Of a stretch of 64,000 bases of DNA, positions 35,058-44,499 are shown in pieces. Within the stretch, counting starts at the first letter, position 1. Each line of letters starts with the position of its first letter. Made by a program: the position numbers and the translations under genes. This DNA comes from Segetibacter koreensis DSM 18137 (GTDB lineage Bacteria; Bacteroidota; Bacteroidia; Chitinophagales; Chitinophagaceae). The notes beneath the pieces are model-generated. The model saw only the letters and a list, made by a program, of their open reading frames with translations. It did no database searches and was not told where the DNA came from. The stretch is from contig NZ_KB893359.1 of assembly GCF_000374045.1 (NCBI RefSeq), forward strand, positions 234,161 through 298,160, read 5' to 3'.

Positions 35058-36677
35058 TTACAACACATCCGTTGCCTCAATAATGGGCGATTCTTTCTTT
35101 TCAGGTTTTTTCACAATAACACATTCGGTTGTGATGAACATGCCCGCCACCGAAGCCGCAAACTCTATAGCCAGCCTGCTTACTTTGACAGGGTCGATGA
35201 TGCCGGTTTCAAGGAGCTGTTCAAATTTTTCTGTTTTAGCATTAAAACCAAAATCGTTCTCGCCAGCCTTTACCTTTTGTACAATTTCAGATGTTTCGAG
35301 ACCTGCATTAATTAAAATTTGTTTCAAAGGCTCCTCAAGTGCTTTACGCAAAATCTCTACGCCCACTTTTTCTTCCTCATTGTTGTTTTGTGCCTTATCC
35401 AGTTCCTGTAAACAGCGCAGGTAAGCTACACCACCTCCCGGAACGATACCTTCTTCCATGGCAGCACGGGTAGCATTTAGTGCATCGTCCACCACATCTT
35501 TTTTTACATTCAATTCAATTTCTGATGAAGCGCCTACATACACGACAGCTACGCCTCCTGCTAATTTTGCGAGGCGTTCCTGCAATTTTTCTTTATCATA
35601 ATCAGAAGTAGTTGTTTTCAATTGTTCCCTTATTTGTGCAATAACGCCTTCAATGTTTTTCTTGTCACCGCCTCCTCCGACTAAAGTGGTCTTATCCTTT
35701 GTTATTATTATTTTATCACACCTGCCCAGGTGCACTATTTCCGCATTTTCCAATTTCAGGCCTTTTTCTTCTGATATAACTGTTCCACCGGTAAGTGCGG
35801 CAATGTCTTCGAGTATTTCTTTCCTGCGGTCGCCAAATCCTGGTGCTTTAACGGCGGCCACTTTTAAAACGCCGCGAAGTTTATTTACAACCAGCACGGC
35901 CAGCGCTTCTCCCTCTATGTCTTCGGCTATGATAAGTAAAGGATCGTTAGATTGTGAAATTTTGTCGAGTAATGGAACCATTTCTTTCATGCCTGCAATC
36001 TTTTTGTCATAGAGGAGAATATACGGGTTCTCGTACATTACATTCATCTTTTCTGGATTGGTGATGAAATAAGGCGATAAATAACCACGGTCGAATTGCA
36101 TGCCTTCAACTACTTCCACATAGGTTTCAAAGCCTTTGGCTTCTTCAATGGTAATTACTCCTTCTTTGCCGGCTTTACGCATGGCATCCGCAATCAGTTT
36201 TCCAATCTCGGGATTGTTCCCTGCGGAAATTGTAGCCACTTGCTCTATTTTAGTACTGTCGTTGCTAACGGGTATAGCCATCTGTTTCAGTTTTGCTGTT
36301 ACCAGTTGCACTCCTTTATCAATCCCCTTTTTAATGTCCATGGGGTTCATTCCAGCCTCCACTCTCTTCAAACCGGTGTCAATCATGGTCTGTGCCAGCA
36401 AAGTGGCTGTTGTCGTTCCATCACCGGCGGCTTCAGCTATACGTACTGCGGCATCCCGAATCATTTTTACACCCATTTCTTCCATGGGATCGTCCAGTTC
36501 AATTTGCTTGGCCACCGTTACCCCATCGCACGACATTTGAGGAGAGCCATCCATTTTTTCAAAAACTACATTCCGTCCTTTAGGACCAAGCGTAATAATG
36601 ACCGCTCTGGCTAAACGGTCAACCCCTTTTTTCAATTTCTTGCGGGCATCCTGGTTGTAATCAATTAGCTTAGACAT
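35058..36677 (-). CDS. groEL: Divergent second chaperonin GroEL, not linked to groES
   Basis: A 539-residue Hsp60. ATP site LGPKGRNVV (~31-39), [25 protein letters not shown] (~86-99), and [19 protein letters not shown] (~395-415) are intact, so it should be an ATPase. Compared with housekeeping Bacteroidetes GroEL it has an atypical start ([26 protein letters not shown]) and an unusual C-terminus ([11 protein letters not shown]) without the Gly-Gly-Met tail that lines the ring cavity. No groES lies next to it. Inside a stress cluster, this looks like an accessory GroEL for special conditions. Confidence 0.93.
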   Translation of the reverse strand: MSKLIDYNQDARKKLKKGVDRLARAVIITLGPKGRNVVFEKMDGSPQMSCDGVTVAKQIELDDPMEEMGVKMIRDAAVRIAEAAGDGTTTATLLAQTMIDTGLKRVEAGMNPMDIKKGIDKGVQLVTAKLKQMAIPVSNDSTKIEQVATISAGNNPEIGKLIADAMRKAGKEGVITIEEAKGFETYVEVVEGMQFDRGYLSPYFITNPEKMNVMYENPYILLYDKKIAGMKEMVPLLDKISQSNDPLLIIAEDIEGEALAVLVVNKLRGVLKVAAVKAPGFGDRRKEILEDIAALTGGTVISEEKGLKLENAEIVHLGRCDKIIITKDKTTLVGGGGDKKNIEGVIAQIREQLKTTTSDYDKEKLQERLAKLAGGVAVVYVGASSEIELNVKKDVVDDALNATRAAMEEGIVPGGGVAYLRCLQELDKAQNNNEEEKVGVEILRKALEEPLKQILINAGLETSEIVQKVKAGENDFGFNAKTEKFEQLLETGIIDPVKVSRLAIEFAASVAGMFITTECVIVKKPEKKESPIIEATDVL

Positions 36678-36927
36678 ATGATACTATTTAAACGAGGGAT
36701 AACTTTAAACATAGGATAACTGTGTTACAAGAAATCAATACCAATTAGTTGTGTCAATGGTTTAAGTGATTGTAATAAAGAGCGTGCAAATGCTCTATTA
36801 AAAGGAAAATCTTAGGACTGGCATTCAGGCTATTGGCACATACAATTTTATGGATCCTGTGAATATTTTGGAGGATAGAAGTAACATGTTTTGCGAAGCA
36901 TCGTTAAAGATGCGACAGAAATGCTGC

Positions 36928-37449
36928 TTAATCTATAAATTCTCCTTTTTCATTTGTTTTTACTCTTATTCGCTTGTCTCCGTTTTCTAATAACAGTTTG
37001 TACATCTTGCTTGTCTCGCCTTGCTTTGAATTTGCATCGTAATAGTTTACGAGGTAGACATCTTTTGAAATATTCCAATTAGGAAATCTTTTTGTCACAG
37101 ATTGTCTTACCGAACTTGGTAATTGTATATTTTTAAATTTTTCTGCTGTATGCAAGAGTTTTCCATCCTTGTCGTAGGCAGCAAGAATTTTACCCTGGGG
37201 AATAAAAAAGGAAATAAAATAAGTATCGTAGTCTTCTTCGTAGAACTCTGATTTTTTTACATCGTAAACCGCCGCTTGCCTTTGTAGCATTTTTACTGAC
37301 TCAGCCGCGTTGGTATCAGTAACAGATTTAATGTACTTGTAATTAACGGCAGTAACTGTAACCTCAGGCAATACTTTCTGCGCCAAAGAAGGGATGTTTA
37401 ATCCAATAATAAATACTGCAAGGCTCAACACTACTCTTGATTGTTTCAT
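36928..37449 (-). CDS. Secreted PepSY-like protein
   Basis: A 173-residue protein with a signal peptide (1-23, SLAQK). The body has paired strand-helix repeats: TYFISFFIPQGKILAAYDKDGKLLHTAEKFKNIQLPSSVRQSVTKRFPNWNISKDVYLVNYY and YKLLLENGDKRIRVKTNEKGEF. The D-GKLL-T-EK and LP--V---V-KRFP blocks are as in PepSY-like (BLIP-fold) periplasmic proteins. No enzyme motif. Homologs are found in stress loci of Bacteroidetes; function unknown. Confidence 0.75.
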   Translation of the reverse strand: MKQSRVVLSLAVFIIGLNIPSLAQKVLPEVTVTAVNYKYIKSVTDTNAAESVKMLQRQAAVYDVKKSEFYEEDYDTYFISFFIPQGKILAAYDKDGKLLHTAEKFKNIQLPSSVRQSVTKRFPNWNISKDVYLVNYYDANSKQGETSKMYKLLLENGDKRIRVKTNEKGEFID

Positions 37450-37645
37450 GGTTTTTAGTTTTAATTGTTTAATAATGATTTTTGCTGTTTTTTATTTCTA
37501 GGCTAGTACCTTTAATAAAATTATTCACTCATCTATTAAAGAAAAATGACCGGAGTCGGTAAAAACATGAGAGTGATCATAACAATAGGGGCGATATTCT
37601 TTCAGGCCTTTAAAAAAGAACAGTGGAGCTCGACCCTCTAATATC

Positions 37646-38278
37646 CTATCCAGCCTTTTTCAACTCGCCTAATTTATCCAGGTAAAACATTACTTCTTCA
37701 TCACTTACCTGGTGAAAATCTTTATAAAAAGCCCCTACTCCATAAAATTCTTCCGGTATTAATACCGCAACTACTTCATCCACTTCTTTGGCTAATTTTT
37801 GCACGGCACTTTTTGATGCTACCGGAACACCGATTACAATTTTACCGGGATCGCTTTTTCGCAATACATTTACAGTACCGAGCAGCGTATTGCCTGTTGC
37901 AATTCCATCGTCAATCACGATCACCGTTTTTCCCTTCAGGCTTTCAGGCTCTTTATCACCCATGAACCTTTTATACATTTCTTTCAGCCTTTCACGTATT
38001 CGTACCAGTTCCTGGTCAATGTATTGTTTGGAAATATTTTCATGGGGGATTACAAAATAATCTGTTAGGCTTGCGGCACCTATGGCGTACTCTTTATTCA
38101 TCGGGTGGCCGATTTTTTTTGTTAGAACAATTTCTATCGGAAAACCTAATTCGCTGGCAACTGCATAAGCTACCGGCACCCCACCTCTTGGCACAGCCAA
38201 TACTACACCTGCATCACTTTTGTATTTTTTCAGTCTTGCCGCCAGCAGTACGCCTGCTTCTATCCTATCGCGAAACAT
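37646..38278 (-). CDS. Phosphoribosyltransferase-family protein
   Basis: A 210-residue type I PRTase fold protein. VLAVPRGGVPVAYAVASELGFPIEIVLTKKIG (~26-57) and the PRPP loop VIVIDDGIATGNT (119-131) are clear; a substrate hood follows. This subgroup accompanies universal stress proteins and nitroreductases rather than nucleotide salvage operons. The real substrate is unknown. It is the last member of the stress island. Confidence 0.88.
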   Translation of the reverse strand: MFRDRIEAGVLLAARLKKYKSDAGVVLAVPRGGVPVAYAVASELGFPIEIVLTKKIGHPMNKEYAIGAASLTDYFVIPHENISKQYIDQELVRIRERLKEMYKRFMGDKEPESLKGKTVIVIDDGIATGNTLLGTVNVLRKSDPGKIVIGVPVASKSAVQKLAKEVDEVVAVLIPEEFYGVGAFYKDFHQVSDEEVMFYLDKLGELKKAG

Positions 38279-38341
38279 AAGAGAAATTTTATAGTGTGAT
38301 GGGGTTCCTTATTCTACATGTTTTAACCAACGATGTCGATT

Positions 38342-38424
38342 CTACTTCATAAATTCTGTTGCATCATTTGCTTTTCGCGCCATTGCAGGTATATCTTCAA
38401 TCAAGTCGTATACTTTTTTAAATG
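38342..38424 (-). pseudogene. Fragment of a lost gene end
   Basis: An open minus-strand stretch ends in IEDIPAMARKANDATEFMK and a TAG at 38342-38344, but has in-frame stops upstream and no start. It looks like the 3' remnant of a helical protein. Confidence 0.3.
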
Positions 38425-38969
38425 CTCAGATTTAAATTATACAAGGGACCCGGTTTGACCTGGATGAGGATTTTCAATATTTTAATCGCCTTTAATTTGA
38501 TAATAAAGCTATCCCACTCGTTATTTATTAATCATGATTTTAATCAACGACGGCACTGATACTTAACATCTTCAAACTTTTTCCATAATAAGGGTGGCTT
38601 TTTATTGCTTTATGAAGAATAATTAACTTGCGGGATCAGCCTTTTTAATAAAAGGATTGTATTGTTTGCGCATAATTCATGTAAACAATACATGCTGCTG
38701 TCTGTAATCATATTACAAGAACTAATCTTGATTGATGTAGCATGAAGATTTCAAGTATTTTTTTTCATCATCATATAGAAGATTTGCAGCGACAGCTAAA
38801 AAATTCTCTTCAACCATAATTTAGAAACTTTTCTCCAAGGAACCTATCACCGAGAATGGAAGGAACGACAAAATTATTTTTTCTGAATTACAGTGGTATC
38901 TGATAATTTCTTACTGTATTTTACCAGATGCTACCCGCACTTATTCACAAAAATAGCCTATTCAAGCTA
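38425..38969. other. Intergenic, nothing recognised
   Basis: AT-rich spacer separating the stress island from the toxin operon. No RNA, repeat or coding stretch could be supported. Confidence 0.5.
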
Positions 38970-39000
38970 TTGACCCCACTTTTATATAAAAATATCTTTG
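38970..39000 (+). promoter_or_regulatory. Strong promoter of the toxin operon
   Basis: TTG at 38970-38972, a 20-nt spacer, then TATCTTTG (38993-39000), a perfect TAnnTTTG. A leader of about 120 nt precedes the first start codon at 39127. Confidence 0.6.
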
Positions 39001-39205
39001 TATTAATAAACAATTAATATACAAAAGATAGCATATAAATATTAATATAAATTACAAGGAATAAGGTGTATTATTTCTTCCAAATAGCTTTCTAAAACCA
39101 ATTATTTCATCAAAAAAATAACGATCATGGGAATACAGATTCAAATTGTTGCAGGACCCGACCAAACTTCATCCAGCGTCCAGGCAAACAGGAAGCATCC
39201 AACAC

Positions 39206-39544
39206 ATGATATCCGTGGAGTCTGTGCTTAGTGCCAGCAGAGGAGTTATGCAGGTACGAATTACTTACCAGGCTTATTTAAGAGGCTATACAGCCGTAAA
39301 TTATGGGGATCCCTACCAGGAACATCATTTCTGGGCTTTACCAATTGGTCCAGTAATGTCAGCAGCCGGAATTTCTAATTCAAAGATATCTACAGAAGAT
39401 ATAAAAATAGGCTTTTATTCTAATTCAAAAATAGAGTTAAAGGATACTGCTACAGGTGCTTCAAAACAAGTTTTTCTTATGACCAATGTTCCAGGCGTAA
39501 CTACAAAAACAGCTAAAACCTCTGCTGCTGCGCAAATGGCATAG
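39206..39544 (+). CDS. Small protein A of the toxin operon, possibly frameshifted at its start
   Basis: From the ATG at 39206 the frame gives 112 residues: MISVESVLSASRGVMQVRITYQAYLRG, then a central hydrophobic/aromatic part (HHFWALPIGPVMSAAG) and a Ser/Thr-rich tail. An earlier ATG at 39127, 120 nt after the promoter, opens a good frame (MGIQIQIVAGPDQTSSSVQ) that ends at 39231 in the other register. One base removed near 39207-39220 would join the two into one protein of about 138 residues. No signal peptide. Probably beta-rich; no family recognised. It is followed by protein B and the pore-forming toxin. Confidence 0.6.
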   Translation: MISVESVLSASRGVMQVRITYQAYLRGYTAVNYGDPYQEHHFWALPIGPVMSAAGISNSKISTEDIKIGFYSNSKIELKDTATGASKQVFLMTNVPGVTTKTAKTSAAAQMA

Positions 39545-39671
39545 TTTAATTTAAAAAACAGTTAGACGTTAAACATCGAAAACTATTAGAGTTTTAGAAG
39601 GCATCCATTTGCATTTTTTTAAGAAACAACACACATACTTAAACCAATTATTAAAACAAAAACTGAAGTTT

Positions 39672-40001
39672 ATGCCACTACAACAAATCGGAAAAATGAG
39701 CCTCAAGAATTCCGGAGGCTTCGTCGCCAGGATCCAATTCAGCTATTTAGATGAAAATGGCGAAAAAAAACTTACGGGCCAAAGTGGAGACGTATTATTA
39801 GGTCAAACAAAAACATTAGATCCGGGAGAAATGGGGGTACCGGATGGCTCTATGACTTATATGTACGTATCCGTTGTCTGGGGAAGAGACAACGAGGCGA
39901 CCCGTGCATTCCTTTATCAAAAAGGAAATGTTAGTACTGCCCACTACCTCATTAGTGGCACGACCCTTAATAACGACCTAGGATTGATTGAGATTAGTTA
40001 A
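39672..40001 (+). CDS. Small beta-rich protein B of the toxin operon
   Basis: Start set at the ATG (39672) rather than an upstream in-frame TTG. The 109-residue product looks like a small beta-sandwich: MSLKNSGGFVARIQFSYLDENGEKKL, QSGDVLLGQTKTLDPGEMGVPDG, MYVSVVWGRDNEATRAFLYQ, and HYLISGTTLNNDLGLIEI. No signal peptide. The alternating strands and size are reminiscent of the small partner proteins of two-component pore-forming toxins, but no homology is claimed. It lies 74 nt before the toxin gene, with an intercistronic hairpin between. Confidence 0.7.
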   Translation: MPLQQIGKMSLKNSGGFVARIQFSYLDENGEKKLTGQSGDVLLGQTKTLDPGEMGVPDGSMTYMYVSVVWGRDNEATRAFLYQKGNVSTAHYLISGTTLNNDLGLIEIS

Positions 40002-40017
40002 TTATTAAAAACAATGG

Positions 40018-40057
40018 TTGCCTGGTCAGACCGTTATACTTCTTTCTCTCCAGGCAA
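40018..40057 (+). promoter_or_regulatory. Intercistronic hairpin
   Basis: TTGCCTGG (40018-40025) pairs with CCAGGCAA (40050-40057), loop 24 nt, followed by TCTTT, 18 nt before the toxin ATG. It may attenuate or process the transcript between protein B and the toxin. Confidence 0.4.
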
Positions 40058-40075
40058 TCTTTAAATCAGAAAATT

Positions 40076-40984
40076 ATGAGCCTTCAATATTTAGACAAGC
40101 GACTTATCGGCGCCATAATTGTTGATGCGTGGCAAAACCACTTTAACACAGAGATGGACCCTGCCGATGGACAGTGGTTTACGAATGGACCCGGGAACAA
40201 CGGAGGTCTTTATGGTATATTAACAGATACGCTCGCATCTGAATTAAAGTTCTTACCTGATCAACAAGTTTTTACAATGAATAAGATAGCGGCTGCTACC
40301 AGCACAGCCGATAATCGAAATGGCCTAACGCCTCACCAGACTGTTTCACTAACATATGAATATCAAAATTCTACCACAGTAACACACTCTACTACCAACA
40401 CTATAACTGTAGGAACAGGTGTAGAAATTAAAAGCTCGGCGGAATTTTTAGGAACAGGCGCAGAAGTTACGGTTAGTTTTAATACTGAATACAGCTACTC
40501 CTGGACTGAAGAGAGAAGTGAGTCGGTCTCAGAAACTAAAACGTTTGGACAAGAGGTATCTACCGACATTCCCTCTGGCCTGGTTTACCAGGTAACACTG
40601 CTTGCCGACAAAGCAAATATTAGAGTGCCCTTTTATGCTGATATAATTCTTACTGGACAGTCTGTTGCAAACTTTGCAAGCCCTGTTAATGGACAAAAAA
40701 CCTGGGCTATTGATGCAGGTACTTTATGCGAATGGATTAATCAATATGGATCAGCAGGTAACGAGTCGTATAGATACATGAAGGATGCGAGTAACCCCAA
40801 GCAAGGATTTATTCGGCTGGAGGGTAACCTGACCGCTACTCAAACTTTGAATTTCACCGCATTAACAAGTGATATTACAGATTCATTCACTGCGACAGCT
40901 CAGCCAGCTCTTATGCGTGAGTTGAACAACTCTGAGCTAGAAAAATTAGAATCTAAGGCTATTAAGAAAGTAGCCCTGGGTTGA
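40076..40984 (+). CDS. Aerolysin/ETX-MTX2-like beta-pore-forming toxin
   Basis: A 302-residue protein without signal peptide. After a helical front (1-60) the region 85-195 has the features of the ETX/MTX2-aerolysin core: long Ser/Thr-alternating strands (VSLTYEYQNSTTVTHSTTN), an amphipathic hairpin (~112-140, VGTGVEIKSSAEFLGTGAEVTVSF), the ERSESVSETKTFGQEVSTDIPSG strand pair, then YQVTLLADKANIRVPFYADIILTG, where a conserved Pro precedes the strand and a Gly closes it. The C-terminal part (~200-302) is a separate domain that could bind a receptor. It should assemble into oligomeric beta-barrel pores. It is the third gene of an operon and is followed by a terminator. Confidence 0.8.
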   Translation: MSLQYLDKRLIGAIIVDAWQNHFNTEMDPADGQWFTNGPGNNGGLYGILTDTLASELKFLPDQQVFTMNKIAAATSTADNRNGLTPHQTVSLTYEYQNSTTVTHSTTNTITVGTGVEIKSSAEFLGTGAEVTVSFNTEYSYSWTEERSESVSETKTFGQEVSTDIPSGLVYQVTLLADKANIRVPFYADIILTGQSVANFASPVNGQKTWAIDAGTLCEWINQYGSAGNESYRYMKDASNPKQGFIRLEGNLTATQTLNFTALTSDITDSFTATAQPALMRELNNSELEKLESKAIKKVALG

Positions 40985-40991
40985 TGAATTT

Positions 40992-41018
40992 ATATGGGGG
41001 GCAAGCCTCCCATATTTT
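40992..41018 (+). terminator. Terminator of the toxin operon
   Basis: ATATGGGGGG, a CAAG loop and CCTCCCATAT form a 10-bp stem (one G-U pair) starting 8 nt after the toxin stop, followed by TTT. The rest of 41019-41317 holds nothing recognisable. Confidence 0.75.
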
Positions 41019-41317
41019 GAATTCTTATTTTCATATCAACTATTTCCATAAAAAATAATTATTCGTCCTACCGCTGGCAAGTAGCATTAATCACTTCAGG
41101 GATGTATAGGTGCTTATTATAGGAACCTAGTTCAGCCATTAATAAAAGAAATCAGGGGAAATTAATGGATTGGAAACAGGAATAGCATCAAGAACGTTTA
41201 GAATCTTTTATAACAAAGTGCTTGTTTTAAAAAGCCGTGGAATGACCATAATCATCGGGTAGGATAAAGTTTATAACCAACCTTAAATTATGTTATAAAT
41301 AAAAAATATTTATGTAA

Positions 41318-42829
41318 ATGTTTAATAATATCGCCTTAGATGTTTTTATAGGTTTAATATTTGTTTATCTCCTTTACAGTTTACTAACAAGCATAATACA
41401 GGAAATTATTGCAGCTATCCTCAATTTAAGAGCAGCAGTCCTGGTGAAGGCCATTCGGGTAATGTTAGAAGATCGAAAGCCGCTGGATTTAAAAAGCCGA
41501 TCATTTTTAGGTAGAACTATGGAAAGGGTTAGGAATTATTTCAGGAATAAACACGATTATATTACCTGCCACTTACCAGATGATACTTTAGCAAAAGCAT
41601 TTTATAAGTATCCCAGTATAAAATATTTAAGCTCGAATAGCTTAAGATCAAAACCATCCTATATTGATCCGAAAAATTTCTCAGCAACTCTAGTACGGAT
41701 ATTACGTGGAGAGAATTATGATGGTTCTATAACGCAAATGCAGGCAATATATAACAGGTTATACCCTGCGGTAATGGGCACCCAGGAAGATTCGAAAATT
41801 TCTTCTGTAGAAGTTGGTCAAGTTGACCCACTCGTTGCACCAATAAAGGCTGAAACCTTAGATCAACTAAGGCAATTGTATATAGATGCACATAATGATA
41901 TAAATCGGTTTAAAACACTACTGGAAGGATGGTTTAATGAAATGATGGAACGGGCAAATGGCTGGTATAAAAGACAGACAAGGGTGATAATTTTTTACAT
42001 TGGTGTAATCATCGTTGTTTGGGGAAACGTGGATACCATAAAAATCCGTAATATTCTTTCCACAGATAAAACAGCAAGAGCTCAGATGGTGCAGTTAGCT
42101 ATTCAAGCTCAGCAAAAGTATGCTGCTGCTATTAATACTATTAAAGACAGAATTAAAGACACAGCTTATAAAAAAGGCGATTCCATTATAAAAGAGAAAA
42201 CTTCAATTATATCAACTGGTGATACAATTTTAGATAAAGCTTATAAGGATGTTCGGAATGATATAGAAAGATCTAACAGTATTCTCGGTATGGGTTGGCA
42301 TACCAGTGTTAATTATAAAGAATATGACTCTCTTCACACGTTAGAGAAGTTACTTAATAAAAGTTTGAAACGGCAAAAAGCTGCATTAAGAAAATTAAAA
42401 TCATCTGTCACTAAAAATGATACGGCAGCAATTGACTATAAGCTACGCTACAAATCTCTTAATGATTCAATAATGTATGCTAGTTCTCAACTAAAAATAG
42501 TATCAAAACAATCAGATGAACTTGAAGCGGAAACGTATGATAAATTTGACGGTTTCCCTTCCCTTCTTGGATGGCTGATTACTTCATTAGCATTAACACT
42601 AGGCGCCCCCTTCTGGTTCGATTTATTAAGTAAATTCATGAGCATACGAACTGCAGGTAAAAAACCTGGAGAAGATAAAACAAAAGCGGATAGGCAAACA
42701 ACCGCAGAGATACCATCTACACCTGTTGCTGGTTACGCTACCTCAAATATTGAATTACTACCTGAAACAGAAGACCAGTCAGAGCTGGTTGAAGACGAAG
42801 CAGTAAATTCTACTATTGCTCAAGGTTAA
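41318..42829 (+). CDS. Three-segment membrane protein of a conserved unknown family
   Basis: A 503-residue protein. TM1 ~5-30 (FIGLIFVYLLYSLLTSIIQEIIAAILNLRA), a cytoplasmic part with charged helices, TM2 ~221-238 preceded by WFNEMMERANGWYKRQTR, a long coiled region (~250-405), TM3 ~416-433 (LGWLITSLALTLGAPFWFDLLSKF), and a polar acidic tail. The WYKRQT, N-DT and GAPFWFDLL blocks are conserved in an uncharacterised family seen in diverse bacteria. It lies 10 nt upstream of the lytic enzyme gene and is likely co-expressed with it. It might position or activate that enzyme; this is inference. Confidence 0.78.
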   Translation: MFNNIALDVFIGLIFVYLLYSLLTSIIQEIIAAILNLRAAVLVKAIRVMLEDRKPLDLKSRSFLGRTMERVRNYFRNKHDYITCHLPDDTLAKAFYKYPSIKYLSSNSLRSKPSYIDPKNFSATLVRILRGENYDGSITQMQAIYNRLYPAVMGTQEDSKISSVEVGQVDPLVAPIKAETLDQLRQLYIDAHNDINRFKTLLEGWFNEMMERANGWYKRQTRVIIFYIGVIIVVWGNVDTIKIRNILSTDKTARAQMVQLAIQAQQKYAAAINTIKDRIKDTAYKKGDSIIKEKTSIISTGDTILDKAYKDVRNDIERSNSILGMGWHTSVNYKEYDSLHTLEKLLNKSLKRQKAALRKLKSSVTKNDTAAIDYKLRYKSLNDSIMYASSQLKIVSKQSDELEAETYDKFDGFPSLLGWLITSLALTLGAPFWFDLLSKFMSIRTAGKKPGEDKTKADRQTTAEIPSTPVAGYATSNIELLPETEDQSELVEDEAVNSTIAQG

Positions 42830-42839
42830 ATTTATCACC

Positions 42840-44225
42840 ATGACTATTGTTGACATGCCAAGCCCTAACCATACTTCGGGAAGAAAAAAGTATCGTCCCG
42901 AAGCCGTAGTGATTCATATTATGGAAGGTACATTAAGCGGCACGGATAGTTGGTTTAGAGATCCGCATTCAAAAGTTTCAGCACATTATGGAATTGGCAA
43001 GAACGGTGAAATTCATCAGTATGTCCCAGAAATGAATACAGCATGGCATGCAGGACGTGTGAATGCACCAAGCTGGCCGCTTATTAAAAGTGCGGGCAAC
43101 GGTTTGTATATCAATCCAAATTACTACACTATTGGCATTGAACACGAGGGCAAAGAAGATAGCGAATGGAATGAGGAAATGTATCTGGCAAGTTCAGGCC
43201 TGATAAAAGACATTTGCACTAACTGGAGTATTCCTCTCGACCGCTTACATGTGATTGGACACCACGAAATTTATTCATTAAAAACATGTCCTGGTACAAA
43301 GGTAGATATCAATAAACTGATCAGGCTGGCAGGAGGAAATGTTGCAGTACCAGCAGTAACCGGGTCCATTACTCCGGCAAAGATGGCAGAAAAAGGAAAG
43401 GTGACAACTAAAACTCGTTTAAATATTCGTCCTCAACCAAACACCAGGTTCAAACCCATTATTACGGTAGACCCAAATGTTCAATTAGCTCATGATGGAT
43501 TTACAAATGATGGCGAGGTGATTTCGGGCATCGGCAAGTGGTATTATACGGATGAGGGCAATTGGTTTTGGAGTGGTAGTGTTACCAAGGTGAGTATGCT
43601 ACCAATACCCTTAATTGAGGTTTCACCTGCCATTGGTGATTTTACTGTGGAACAAATTAAAGAAGCGTCCGGAGCCAAAGCTGCCAGTGCAGCTAAATTT
43701 CATCCATTCATTGTTGACACCTGCACTAAATATGAAATCAATACGCCGATTCGTAGGTTATGCTTTCTGGCACAGGTTGGACACGAAAGTGGCGGGCTTT
43801 TTTTTACGGAGGAATTGGCTAGTGGGCGCGATTACGAAGGAAGAGCAGATTTGGGCAATACACATCCTGGTGATGGCACTCTCTACAAAGGCCGTGGCTT
43901 GATACAGATAACAGGACGCTTTAACTATGAAGCCCTTAGCAAGGACTTCGGAGAAGACTTTATAACACACCCCGAACGGCTGGGTGGTAAAAATGTAAAT
44001 GTATGCATGCCAGAGCAACTGAAATACGCTGCACTAAGCGCCGGGTGGTTTTGGAATAAAAGGAACTTAAACGCTAGCGCTGATCAGATAGATATACACA
44101 AGCCCATCGATGAAGGAGATAATCTTACACATTTTAAAATGATAACAAAGAAAATTAATGGTGGCTTTAATGGTCTTGCAGACCGGATACAAAAATATAT
44201 CAATGGTGTGGCTTTTTTTAGATAA
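42840..44225 (+). CDS. Endolysin-like bifunctional enzyme: amidase, SH3, GH19
   Basis: Start set at the ATG (42840), 10 nt after the upstream stop, instead of an overlapping TTG. The 461-residue enzyme has an N-terminal N-acetylmuramoyl-L-alanine amidase domain (PGRP/Amidase_2; zinc ligands His26 in VIHIMEG, His141/142 in GHHE, Cys150 in TCPG), a bacterial SH3-like domain (~182-252, TKTRLNIRPQPNTRFKP), and a C-terminal GH19 lysozyme/chitinase-like domain (~270-461; AQVGHESGG with catalytic Glu316, then YKGRGLIQITGRFNYE). There is no signal peptide, as in phage endolysins. It should cut both stem-peptide and glycan bonds of peptidoglycan. Confidence 0.92.
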   Translation: MTIVDMPSPNHTSGRKKYRPEAVVIHIMEGTLSGTDSWFRDPHSKVSAHYGIGKNGEIHQYVPEMNTAWHAGRVNAPSWPLIKSAGNGLYINPNYYTIGIEHEGKEDSEWNEEMYLASSGLIKDICTNWSIPLDRLHVIGHHEIYSLKTCPGTKVDINKLIRLAGGNVAVPAVTGSITPAKMAEKGKVTTKTRLNIRPQPNTRFKPIITVDPNVQLAHDGFTNDGEVISGIGKWYYTDEGNWFWSGSVTKVSMLPIPLIEVSPAIGDFTVEQIKEASGAKAASAAKFHPFIVDTCTKYEINTPIRRLCFLAQVGHESGGLFFTEELASGRDYEGRADLGNTHPGDGTLYKGRGLIQITGRFNYEALSKDFGEDFITHPERLGGKNVNVCMPEQLKYAALSAGWFWNKRNLNASADQIDIHKPIDEGDNLTHFKMITKKINGGFNGLADRIQKYINGVAFFR

Positions 44226-44499
44226 AGAAATAACTGTAAAATTTGAGAAATTAGTAAGTAAATAAAATTCGCTTTGTTGCAGCTCTGCTACAAGAAAAAA
44301 TTAAAAAGAAGCTTTTAGGTTATTATTGTTCTCCACCACATTTGATCTGATAGTTACAACCTGTTGATAGTAATTCTAAGGAAACAGATCAAACATGATT
44401 TTTTAATAAATAGACCTCCTAATTGTGATGTCACAGTACTATCCCGGAACTCTTTCTATTCTCAGATTATTTAAAGAACAAGAAATAAAACAACCAGTT

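Noticed and set aside
41318..44225. Prophage or contractile injection system
   Set aside because: Only an endolysin-like enzyme is present; no tail, sheath, baseplate, capsid, terminase or integrase gene was seen in the window.
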